NCBI RefSeq assembly: GCF_014649655.1
Contig: NZ_BMTL01000005.1
Location: 62,001 to 126,000, forward strand
From: Streptomyces humidus
GTDB taxonomy: Bacteria > Actinomycetota > Actinomycetes > Streptomycetales > Streptomycetaceae
Direction: 5' to 3'
DNA length: 64,000 bases
Part shown: one piece after another, positions 51,587-59,201 of the stretch
How positions within the stretch are numbered: position 1 is the first letter of the stretch
Layout of the letters: every line of letters starts with the position of its first letter
Position numbers and translations under genes: made by a program
The notes under the pieces: generated by a model
Database searches by the model: none
The model's input: the letters and a program-made list of their open reading frames with translations, nothing else
What the model was told of the DNA's origin: nothing

Positions 51587-52930
51587 ATGCCATCCGCCCC
51601 GTCCCCTTCCCCGGCTTCCCCGGCTTTTGCCCTCATCACCTCCCTGGACGTGCTGGACGTGCGCTTCCCGACGTCCGAGCACCTGGACGGGTCGGACGCG
51701 ATGAACCCCGAACCCGACTACTCCGCCGCCTACGTCGTCCTGCGCACCGACGCGGGCGACGGACTCGAGGGCCACGCCCTGGCCTTCACCACCGGCCGCG
51801 GCAACGACGTCCAGGCGGCCGCCATCGCGGCCCTGGCCCCGCACGTGGTGGGCCGGTCCGTCGACGAGGTCTGCGCCGACCTCGGCGGGTTCTCCCGCTC
51901 CCTCGTCCACGACCCCCAACTGCGATGGCTGGGACCGGAGAAGGGCGCCATCCACATGGCCGTCGGCGCCGTCGTCAACGCCGCCTGGGACCTGGCCGCC
52001 AAGCGCGCGGGCAAACCCGTGTGGCGCTTCCTCGGCGAGATGTCGCCCGAGGACCTGGTCGCCCAGGTCGACTTCCGCTGGCTCAGCGACGCCCTCACCC
52101 CCGAGGACGCCCTTCAGATCCTGCGCCGCGCCGAGCCGGGCCGCGCACAGCGCATCGGCCGCCTGCTCGACGAGGGCTACCCCGCCTACACCACCACCCC
52201 CGGCTGGCTCGGCTACTCCGACGAGAAGCTGGCCCGCCTCGCCCGTGAGGCCGTCGCCGACGGCTTCACCCAGATCAAGCTGAAGGTCGGCGCGGATCTG
52301 GAGGACGACGTACGGCGCCTGCGCACCGCCCGCGAGACCGTCGGCGACGGCGTACGCATCGCCGTGGACGCCAACCAGAGATGGGACGTCCAGGCCGCGA
52401 TCGACTGGATGAGCGCCCTGGCCCCCTACCGGCCGTACTGGATCGAGGAACCCACCTCGCCCGACGACATCCTCGGCCACGCCGCCGTGCGCAAGGCCGT
52501 CGGCCCCGTCAAGGTCGCCACCGGCGAGCACGTCGCCAACCGGGTCGTCTTCAAGCAGCTCCTCCAGGCCGGAGCGGTGGACATCGTGCAGATCGACTCC
52601 GCACGGGTCGGCGGTGTCAACGAGAACATCGCGATCCTGCTGCTCGCCGCGAAGTTCGGCGTGCCGGTCTGTCCGCACGCGGGCGGCGTGGGCCTGTGCG
52701 AGATGGTGCAGCACCTGTCGATGTTCGACTACGTCGCCGTCTCCGGCACCACCGAGGACCGGGTCATCGAGTACGTCGACCACCTGCACGAGCACTTCGT
52801 CGACCCGGTCCGCATCGTCGAGGGACACTACCTGGCGCCCACGCTCCCGGGCCTGAGCGCCCAGATGCATCCCGAGTCCCTCAAGGAGTACACGTACCCC
52901 GACGGCCCCGTCTGGGCCGCCCGTGTGTGA
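51587..52930 (+). CDS. L-fuconate dehydratase (enolase superfamily)
   Basis: The 447-aa protein dehydrates L-fuconate to 2-keto-3-deoxy-L-fuconate. The N-terminal [20 protein letters not shown] is highly characteristic of this enzyme. Metal and catalytic residues appear in order: IKLKVG (K-x-K), [26 protein letters not shown] and [18 protein letters not shown] precedes the ATG. Its presence fixes the substrate of the whole operon as L-fucose (or the near-identical L-galactonate/D-arabinonate). The next start codon lies 8 nt inside its 3' end. Confidence 0.95.
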   Translation: MPSAPSPSPASPAFALITSLDVLDVRFPTSEHLDGSDAMNPEPDYSAAYVVLRTDAGDGLEGHALAFTTGRGNDVQAAAIAALAPHVVGRSVDEVCADLGGFSRSLVHDPQLRWLGPEKGAIHMAVGAVVNAAWDLAAKRAGKPVWRFLGEMSPEDLVAQVDFRWLSDALTPEDALQILRRAEPGRAQRIGRLLDEGYPAYTTTPGWLGYSDEKLARLAREAVADGFTQIKLKVGADLEDDVRRLRTARETVGDGVRIAVDANQRWDVQAAIDWMSALAPYRPYWIEEPTSPDDILGHAAVRKAVGPVKVATGEHVANRVVFKQLLQAGAVDIVQIDSARVGGVNENIAILLLAAKFGVPVCPHAGGVGLCEMVQHLSMFDYVAVSGTTEDRVIEYVDHLHEHFVDPVRIVEGHYLAPTLPGLSAQMHPESLKEYTYPDGPVWAARV

Positions 52931-53828
52931 CGCCCGGGCCCTCGTCGACGCCCACCACCATGTGTGGGACCTGGACGTCCGGCCACAGCCCTGGCTGGAC
53001 GAGCCCGGCCACGAACCGATCCGCCGCACCTTCAGCCCGCGCGACCTGCTGTCGGCGGCGACCAGGCCGATCGCCGGACGGCGGCTGACGAGCACGGTCG
53101 TCGTCCAGTGCGTCGCCTCCGTGCCCGAGACACGCGACCTGCTCGCCCTGGCCGCCGACGACCCGCTCATCGGCGCCGTCGTCGGCTGGGCGGACCTGAC
53201 GTCCCCCGCGGTCGGCGACGTCATCGACGAACTGCGCAGCGGGCCCGGCGGCTCGTACCTGCGGGCGGTGCGCCATGTCGTGCAGGGCGAGACGGACCCG
53301 AACTGGCTCCAACGGCCGGAAGTCGAAAGGGGGTTGAGAACGACAGGCGAGCGCGGACTCGGTTACGACGTACTGGTCCGCAGCCACCAGCTGCCCCAGG
53401 CGATCCGGCTCGCGCAGCGGCTCCCGGAACTGCCGCTCGTCCTGGACCACGCCGGCAAGCCGCCGCTCGCCGCGGGGGACCTGACCGACTGGAGCCGGCT
53501 GGTGCGCGCACTGGCCGGGCGCCCCCAGGTGCGCTGCAAGGTGTCGGGGCTGATCACCGAGGCGGACCACGAGAAGTGGACCGTCGACGACCTCCGCCCC
53601 GTGTGGGACGTCCTGCTCTCCGCCTTCGGCCCCGACCGGCTGATGTTCGGCTCCGACTGGCCGGTCGCCGACCTCGCGGGCGGCTGGAACCGCTGGGCCG
53701 CCACCGTCGAGGAACTCCTGGACGGCTGTTCCGGCGCCGAGATCCACGCGGTGCTCGCCGGCACCGCGACCGCCTTCTACCGCCTGACCCCCGAGCCGAC
53801 GACGAAGGAGAGGACACCGTGCTCCTGA
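52923..53828 (+). CDS. Amidohydrolase-2 family lactonase (L-fucono-1,5-lactonase)
   Basis: The 301-aa TIM-barrel hydrolase starts [20 protein letters not shown], with the metal-site H-x-H (AHHHVWD). It has further candidate residues in [15 protein letters not shown] and FGSDWPVAD. It fits the L-fucono-/L-rhamnono-lactonase clade and would open the lactone made by fucose dehydrogenase. The GTG start lies 8 nt inside the dehydratase gene. The 3' end overlaps the mutarotase start. Confidence 0.93.
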   Translation: MCDARALVDAHHHVWDLDVRPQPWLDEPGHEPIRRTFSPRDLLSAATRPIAGRRLTSTVVVQCVASVPETRDLLALAADDPLIGAVVGWADLTSPAVGDVIDELRSGPGGSYLRAVRHVVQGETDPNWLQRPEVERGLRTTGERGLGYDVLVRSHQLPQAIRLAQRLPELPLVLDHAGKPPLAAGDLTDWSRLVRALAGRPQVRCKVSGLITEADHEKWTVDDLRPVWDVLLSAFGPDRLMFGSDWPVADLAGGWNRWAATVEELLDGCSGAEIHAVLAGTATAFYRLTPEPTTKERTPCS

Positions 53829-54256
53829 CGGAACTGCTGCACCCCGGGATCCTCGAATCCCTGGCCGGCGCCGGTCACGGCGCCCGCGTGCTGCTGGCCG
53901 ACGGCCACTACCCGGCGAGCACCGCCACCGGCGTGCGCGCCCGCACCGTCCACCTCAACCTGGCCCCCGGCCTGCTGGACGTCCGGACCGTGCTCGACGT
54001 CCTGCTGCGCGCCCTGCCCCTGGAGGCGGCCCACGTGATGGTGCCCCCCGAGGGCGAACCGGAGCCGCCCGCCATCGCCGAGTACCGCTCGATGCTCGCG
54101 CCGCTCCCGGTCGACACGCTCGGGCGCTTCGAGTTCTACGACGCCGCCCGCTCGCCCGACCTGGCGCTGGCCGTCGTCACCGCCGACACCCGCACCTACG
54201 CCAACCTGCTGCTGACCATCGGCGTCCGCGCTGAAGGGACCCTGACGAAACGATGA
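53819..54256 (+). CDS. fucU: RbsD/FucU-family sugar mutarotase
   Basis: The 145-aa protein interconverts alpha- and beta-anomers of the imported or released sugar, speeding entry into the pathway. It shows the family residues [44 protein letters not shown], and TRTYANLLLTIGV. AAGGAGAGGACACC precedes the GTG at 53819. The FucU rather than RbsD choice rests on the fucose context. Confidence 0.93.
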   Translation: MLLTELLHPGILESLAGAGHGARVLLADGHYPASTATGVRARTVHLNLAPGLLDVRTVLDVLLRALPLEAAHVMVPPEGEPEPPAIAEYRSMLAPLPVDTLGRFEFYDAARSPDLALAVVTADTRTYANLLLTIGVRAEGTLTKR

Positions 54257-55296
54257 CACTCGCCGTCCGTTACAAGGCCGCCCGCACCCTGGACACCGCG
54301 GTCGTCGAGCCCCGCGCTCCCGGTCCGGGCGAGGTGGAGCTGGCCCCCGCCTACGTCGGCATCTGCGGCACCGATCTGCACATCTTCCACGGCGACATGG
54401 ACGCGCGGGTCGCCGCCCCCGCCGTCCTGGGCCACGAGATGTCCGGCCGCGTCACACGCGTCGGCCCCGGCGTCGAGGACTGGCGGCCCGGGGACGCGGT
54501 CACGGTCATGCCGCTGCGCTGGGACGACACCTGCCCCGCCTGCCTCGCCGGGCATCGGCACATCTGCCAGCACCTGGACTTCATCGGCATCGACTCCCCG
54601 GGCGCGATGCAGCAGCGCTGGACGGTGCCCGCCTCGACGCTGATCAGGCTGCCGGAGGCGCTCGCCCTGGACCGGGCCGCGCTCGTCGAGCCGACGGCGG
54701 TCGCCGTGCACGACGTGGGCCGGGCCGAGGTCGCCGAGGGCGAGAAGGTCGTCGTGGTCGGCGGGGGTCCGGTCGGCATCCTCATCGCGCTGGTCGCGCG
54801 GGCCGCGGGCGCCGAGGTCCGAGTGGTGGAGCTCAGCCCCCATCGGCGCCTGCTGGCCGGGGAACTGGGGCTGACGGCGTGGGACCCGGCCGACGACGAC
54901 GTGCCGGCGCTGGTGCGGGCGTGGACCGGGGAGGCCGGTGCGGAGGTCGCCTTCGAGGTCTCCGGCGCGGCGGGCGGCGTGGACACGGCCGTGGACGTCC
55001 TCGGGGTGCGCGGCCGCCTCTGCCTGGTCGCGATCCACCCGCGTCCCCGGGAGGTGAACCTGCACCGCTTCTTCTGGCGTGAACTCACCCTGGTCGGGGC
55101 GCGGTTGTACGACCGCTCCGACTTCGGGCGCGCGGTGGCCCTGGTGGCGGACGGGACGATCCCGGCCGCACGGCTGATCAGCAAGGTCGTGCCGCTCGGA
55201 CAGGCGCCCGCCGCGTTCGAGGCCCTGGAGGGCGGCGGCGACGTCATGAAGATCCTCGTGGACTGCACCGACGACGCCCGGGAGGCGGCCGTATGA
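54253..55296 (+). CDS. Zinc-dependent medium-chain alcohol/sugar dehydrogenase
   Basis: The 347-aa enzyme has catalytic zinc ligands in GICGTDLHIFHGD and GHEMSG. A structural zinc lobe reads DDTCPACLAGHRHIC, where the first of the four usual cysteines is replaced by aspartate. The nucleotide loop is VVVVGGGPVGILIALVARAA. It overlaps the mutarotase stop by ATGA. It may oxidise L-fucose to the lactone, replacing the decayed aldo/keto reductase at 57754, or act on a later keto-acid intermediate. Confidence 0.92.
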   Translation: MTLAVRYKAARTLDTAVVEPRAPGPGEVELAPAYVGICGTDLHIFHGDMDARVAAPAVLGHEMSGRVTRVGPGVEDWRPGDAVTVMPLRWDDTCPACLAGHRHICQHLDFIGIDSPGAMQQRWTVPASTLIRLPEALALDRAALVEPTAVAVHDVGRAEVAEGEKVVVVGGGPVGILIALVARAAGAEVRVVELSPHRRLLAGELGLTAWDPADDDVPALVRAWTGEAGAEVAFEVSGAAGGVDTAVDVLGVRGRLCLVAIHPRPREVNLHRFFWRELTLVGARLYDRSDFGRAVALVADGTIPAARLISKVVPLGQAPAAFEALEGGGDVMKILVDCTDDAREAAV

Positions 55297-56054
55297 ACGC
55301 CTTCGACCTCACCGGCAGGCTCGCCGTCGTGACCGGAGCCCGGCGCGGCATCGGCCGGGCCGTGGCCCGCGCCCTCGCCGAGGCCGGCGCGGACGTCATC
55401 GGCGTCAGCGCCCACCTGGAGACCTCGGCAAGCGCGGTGGAGAAGGACGTCCTCGCCGCCGGCCGCAGCTTCGAGGCGATCCGCACCGACTTCGCCGACC
55501 CCGCGGCCGTCCGGGCTCTGGGAGCGGACCTCGCCGGGCGGGACCGTCCGGTGGACATCCTGGTCAACAACGCGGGCACCATCCGCCGCGCCCCGGCGGC
55601 CGAACACACCGACGCGGACTGGGAGTCGGTGCTCCAGGTCAACCTCACCGCGCAGTTCGCGCTGACCCGGGCGGTCGGCGCGACGATGGTGGCCCGCGGC
55701 CAGGGAAAGATCGTCTTCACGGCGTCGCTGCTCAGCTTCCAGGGCGGCATCACCGTCCCCGGCTACACCGCCGCCAAGCACGGCATCGCCGGACTCACCA
55801 AGGCGCTGGCCAACGAGTGGGCCCCGCACGGTGTGAACGTCAACGCCGTCGCCCCCGGCTACATCGCCACCGACAACACCCAGGCACTCCAGGACGACCC
55901 GGCACGCAGCAGGGCGATCCTGGACCGCATCCCGGCCGGACGGTGGGGCAGCGCGGACGACCTGGCGGGCGCCACGGTGTTCCTCGCCTCGGACGCCGCC
56001 GCCTACGTCCATGGCGTCGTCCTGCCCGTCGACGGTGGATGGCTCGGCCGGTGA
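55293..56054 (+). CDS. Short-chain dehydrogenase, KduD-like
   Basis: The 253-aa protein has the TGARRGIG cofactor loop, NNAG, and the catalytic triad Ser145, Tyr158 and Lys162 in TASLLSFQGGITVPGYTAAK. The late APGYIATDNTQAL and VVLPVDGGW match 2-deoxy-D-gluconate 3-dehydrogenase/KduD enzymes closely. In this operon it could oxidise 2-keto-3-deoxy-L-fuconate or act as the fucose dehydrogenase. The start overlaps the preceding stop by ATGA. Confidence 0.93.
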   Translation: MNAFDLTGRLAVVTGARRGIGRAVARALAEAGADVIGVSAHLETSASAVEKDVLAAGRSFEAIRTDFADPAAVRALGADLAGRDRPVDILVNNAGTIRRAPAAEHTDADWESVLQVNLTAQFALTRAVGATMVARGQGKIVFTASLLSFQGGITVPGYTAAKHGIAGLTKALANEWAPHGVNVNAVAPGYIATDNTQALQDDPARSRAILDRIPAGRWGSADDLAGATVFLASDAAAYVHGVVLPVDGGWLGR

Positions 56055-56683
56055 TCAGCACCGACCCGGCCGCCGTGCTCGCCGGCGCCCGTCTCCTGCC
56101 CGTGCTGACCGTGCCGTCCACGCAGGCCGGCGGCCCGCTGGCCGACGCGCTCGCCGCGGGCGGCGCCCGGTGCGCCGAGGTCACCTTGCGCACCCCGGGG
56201 GCCGAACGCGTGCTCAGGGAGATGGCCGCCCACGGCGGCCTCATCGTCGGCGCCGGCACGGTGCTCACGCCCGAGCAGGCGGAGCGGGCCGTGGCCGCCG
56301 GGGCCCGCTTCGTCGTCTCGCCGGGCTTCGACGAGGAGGTCGTCGCGAAGTGCCGCGAGCTGGGCGTGCCGGTCGTGCCCGGCGTCGCCACCGCCACCGA
56401 GCTGATGCGCGCCCTGCGCGCCGGTCTCCACACCGTCAAGCTCTTCCCCGCCGAGCCGCTCGGCGGCCCGCGGACCCTGCGCGCGCTCGCGGCCCCCTTC
56501 CCCGGGGTGCGCTTCGTGCCCACCGGCGGGATCGACGCCTCCCGGATGGCCGCCTACCTCGCCGAACCGGCGGTCCTCGCCGTCGGCGGCAGCTGGATGG
56601 CCGCCCCCGCCCTCCTGGAACGCGGCGACCACGACGAGATCCGCCGGCTGACGGCCGACGCGGTGGACAGGAGCATGCCGTGA
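56051..56683 (+). CDS. KDPG/KHG-type 2-keto-3-deoxy sugar acid aldolase
   Basis: The 210-aa class I aldolase has the catalytic Glu43 (AEVTLRT) and Schiff-base Lys130 (HTVKLFPAE), plus GAGTVLTPEQ, SPGFDEEVV and VPTGGI. It cleaves a 2-keto-3-deoxy sugar acid to pyruvate and an aldehyde. In the fucose route the aldehyde would be lactaldehyde; in a KDG route it would be glyceraldehyde 3-phosphate after the PfkB kinase. GTG overlaps the preceding TGA. Confidence 0.93.
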   Translation: MISTDPAAVLAGARLLPVLTVPSTQAGGPLADALAAGGARCAEVTLRTPGAERVLREMAAHGGLIVGAGTVLTPEQAERAVAAGARFVVSPGFDEEVVAKCRELGVPVVPGVATATELMRALRAGLHTVKLFPAEPLGGPRTLRALAAPFPGVRFVPTGGIDASRMAAYLAEPAVLAVGGSWMAAPALLERGDHDEIRRLTADAVDRSMP

Positions 56684-57717
56684 TCGACGTGGTGGCCCTC
56701 GGCGAGGTGATGCTGCGCTTCGACCCGGGAGAGGGGCGCATCCGCACGGCCCGCACCTTCCAGGTCTGGGAGGGAGGCGGCGAGTACAACGTCGTCCGGG
56801 GGCTGCGGCGCTGCTTCGGCCTGCGCACGGCCGTCGTGACCGCCCTCGCCGACAACGCGGTGGGCCGGCTGGTGGAGGACCTGGTCCTCCAGGGCGGCGT
56901 CGACACCTCACTGATCCGCTGGGCTTTTGACGACGGCATCGGCCGCACCGCCCGCAACGGCCTCAACTTCGTCGAACGCGGCTACGGCATCCGCGGGGCG
57001 CTGGGCGTCAGCGACCGCGCGCACACCGCCGTGTCACAGCTGCGCAAGGGCGACGTCGACTGGGACGCCGTGTTCTCGGCCGGCGTGCGCTGGTTCCACA
57101 CCGGCGGCATCTTCGCCGGCCTGTCCGACACCACGCCGGACGTCGCGGACGAGGCCATGGCCGCGGCGCGCCGCCACGGCGTCACGGTCTCCTACGACCC
57201 CAACCACCGCCCCAGCCTCTGGGCCGGCCGGGGCGGCGCCGACGCCGCGCGCGAGGTCGACCTGAGGCTCGCCCGGAAGGCCGACGTCGTGGTGGGCGCC
57301 CTGGGCCTGGCCGGCGCCCGCCCGGGACAGGCGCGTGTGAGGGCCGACGAGGTGGCGGACGCGCTCGCCCAGGTGGTGGCGCTGCTGCCCGGGGCGGCCG
57401 TTGTGGCGACGACCCTGCGCGAGGCGCCCTCGGCCGGGGTCAACGACTGGTCCTCCGCCGCCTGGTCCGCCGCGACGGGCTTCGTCGCCGGCCCCAGGAT
57501 GCCCGCCCTGCAGGTCCTGGACCGCATCGGCTCCGGGGACGGATTCGCCGCCGGCCTGCTGTACGGACTGCTCGGCGGCGCAGACCTGGAGCGCGCCCTG
57601 GCCTACGGCACCGCCCACGGCGCGCTCACCATGACCACGCCCGGAGACGTCTCCATGGCCTCGCTCGCCGAGGTCGAGGCGCTCATCGCGGGCGGGTCGC
57701 CCCACGTCAGGCGCTGA
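56680..57717 (+). CDS. PfkB-family sugar kinase (KDG-kinase-like)
   Basis: The 345-aa ribokinase-fold kinase has an N-terminal VVALGEVMLRFDPGEGRIRT, the substrate-lid YNVVRGLRRCFGL, and the C-terminal anion-hole/catalytic-base motif RIGSGDGFAAGLLYG. The opening resembles 2-keto-3-deoxygluconate kinases. It follows the aldolase with GTGA overlap. A kinase is not required for the standard non-phosphorylated L-fucose pathway, so this suggests a phosphorylated or branched lower pathway. Confidence 0.92.
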   Translation: MIDVVALGEVMLRFDPGEGRIRTARTFQVWEGGGEYNVVRGLRRCFGLRTAVVTALADNAVGRLVEDLVLQGGVDTSLIRWAFDDGIGRTARNGLNFVERGYGIRGALGVSDRAHTAVSQLRKGDVDWDAVFSAGVRWFHTGGIFAGLSDTTPDVADEAMAAARRHGVTVSYDPNHRPSLWAGRGGADAAREVDLRLARKADVVVGALGLAGARPGQARVRADEVADALAQVVALLPGAAVVATTLREAPSAGVNDWSSAAWSAATGFVAGPRMPALQVLDRIGSGDGFAAGLLYGLLGGADLERALAYGTAHGALTMTTPGDVSMASLAEVEALIAGGSPHVRR

Positions 57718-57753
57718 CCGGCGCCCGCGTCGCCCGTACTCCAGGAGCACGTC

Positions 57754-58260
57754 TTGCACCAGCGGAAGATCCGGAACACGTCCGCGGCGCTCACCGCACC
57801 CGGTTTCCGGGCGTCCGGGACCGGCAGCCTCCACCGCGTCACCCCGCCCGCGGCAGCGGCCGCGGGCGGGGCCCGGCAAGCCGGTCTTCGGCACTTCGAC
57901 ACCGCGCCGCGCCCCGGCACCGGCCCCGGACCGCTCCGCGCGGACCGGCCCGCCGAGGGCGTGAAGGACGACTGCCGGGACGCCCCGCCGGCTCGCCGCG
58001 CCCGCCCCCGGGCCGTCGCCGACGTCTGCGCGGCGCATGGGACCCCGCTGCCGACGGCCACGATCGCCTTCGCCCGCAACCACCCCGGTATCATCGACGT
58101 CACCCTCGGCATGCGGACTCCGGAACAGGTCGTACGAAACGTGGAACTCCATGGTCAGCGCGTCCCGGCGGGCCTCCGGGACGATCCCGGCGCTCAGGGG
58201 CTGATCAGGCCGGCCGTGTTCGAGGGGCGCCAGGGCGGGCGGGACGCGCGGTGTCTCTGA
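57754..58260 (+). pseudogene. Aldo/keto reductase remnant (former sugar dehydrogenase)
   Basis: One open frame runs from a TTG at 57754, with AGGAG 7 nt upstream, to 58260. It encodes recognisable ends of an aldo/keto reductase with the middle missing. The N-terminal part MHQRKIRNTSAALTAPGFRA and RHFDTAPRPG correspond to the usual start and the catalytic-Asp loop (Y-F-D-T-A-P). The C-terminal part ADVCAAHGTPLPTATIAF, HPGIIDVTLGMRTPEQVVRN and DDPGAQGLI correspond to the end of L-fucose/D-threo-aldose dehydrogenases. About 150-170 residues, including the catalytic Tyr and Lys, are absent against a usual length near 320. It is last in the fucose operon, the normal place for L-fucose dehydrogenase, and appears decayed. 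Confidence 0.78.
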
Positions 58261-58973
58261 CGGACAAGGCCATCGAACAGCTCCGCGAGCTGATCCGGAC
58301 CGGTGTGCTGCCTCCGGGGTCGAAGCTCCCACCGGAGCCGGACCTGGCCGCCCAGCTGGGCCTGTCCCGCAACCTCGCCCGCGAGGCGGTCAAGGCGCTG
58401 GCCGTCGCCCGGGTCCTGGAGGTCCGCCGGGGCGACGGCACCTACGTCACCAGCCTGCAGCCCAGCCTGCTCCTGGCGGGGCTCGGCGGGGCGGTCGAGC
58501 TGCTGCAGGGCGACTCGGTCGCCCTGCAGGACCTCATGGAGGTACGGCGGCTCCTCGAGCCGATCGCCACCGCACTGGCCGCCACCCGCATCTCCGACGA
58601 CCAGCTGGCCGAGGTGAAGAGCCACCTGGACGCCATGCGCGAGGCCCGCGAGGACGTCGAGCAGCTCAACGCCCACGATGCCGCGTTCCATCGCGCCGTC
58701 ATCTCGGCCACGGGCAACGAGAGCCTCCTGACCCTGCTCGAAGGCATCTCCGGCCGCACCCTGCGCGCCCGCATCTGGCGCGGTCTGGTCGACTCCCAGG
58801 CCGCGGGGCGCACCCTCGCCGAGCACCAGGCGATCTTCGACGCGCTGGCTGCCCGCGACTCCGCCCTCAGCCAGGCCGCCGCACTGCTGCACGTGAGCAA
58901 CACCGAGCAGTGGCTGAGAGAACACCTGCGCTCAGGCGCGCCCCTCCCCTTCGGGACGCCCACACGCAGGTGA
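58251..58973 (+). CDS. GntR-family regulator, FadR subfamily (FCD domain)
   Basis: The 240-aa protein has an N-terminal winged helix (AIEQLRELIRTGVLPPGSKL, PEPDLAAQLGLSRNLAREAV) and an FCD ligand-binding domain (about residues 90-225, with RRLLEPIATALAA, HDAAFHRAVISATGNESL, and EHQAIFDALAARD). The histidine/aspartate set suggests a metal-bound sugar-acid ligand. The start overlaps the end of the aldo/keto reductase remnant. It is the obvious regulator of the fucose operon, probably a repressor relieved by a pathway acid. Confidence 0.93.
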   Translation: MSLTDKAIEQLRELIRTGVLPPGSKLPPEPDLAAQLGLSRNLAREAVKALAVARVLEVRRGDGTYVTSLQPSLLLAGLGGAVELLQGDSVALQDLMEVRRLLEPIATALAATRISDDQLAEVKSHLDAMREAREDVEQLNAHDAAFHRAVISATGNESLLTLLEGISGRTLRARIWRGLVDSQAAGRTLAEHQAIFDALAARDSALSQAAALLHVSNTEQWLREHLRSGAPLPFGTPTRR

Positions 58974-59201
58974 GGGCGGCCGCCGGCCCGTCCTCGCCCG
59001 CCCTTCAAGGGGCGGGAGGGGCCCGGGGGCCGGGAGGGGCCGGGGACGCGGGCCCGGTGCGCGGGACCCGCGATCACCCGGCCTTGCCCGCTGTCTCGCC
59101 GTTCGGCCGGTTGAGCGGGCTGTGCGGTGGCAGGATGCTGGAGGCAGCGCCGGTGACGGTCGACGCGGCACCGGGCCGGGTGCGAGAGGAACGACGTCGG
59201 G

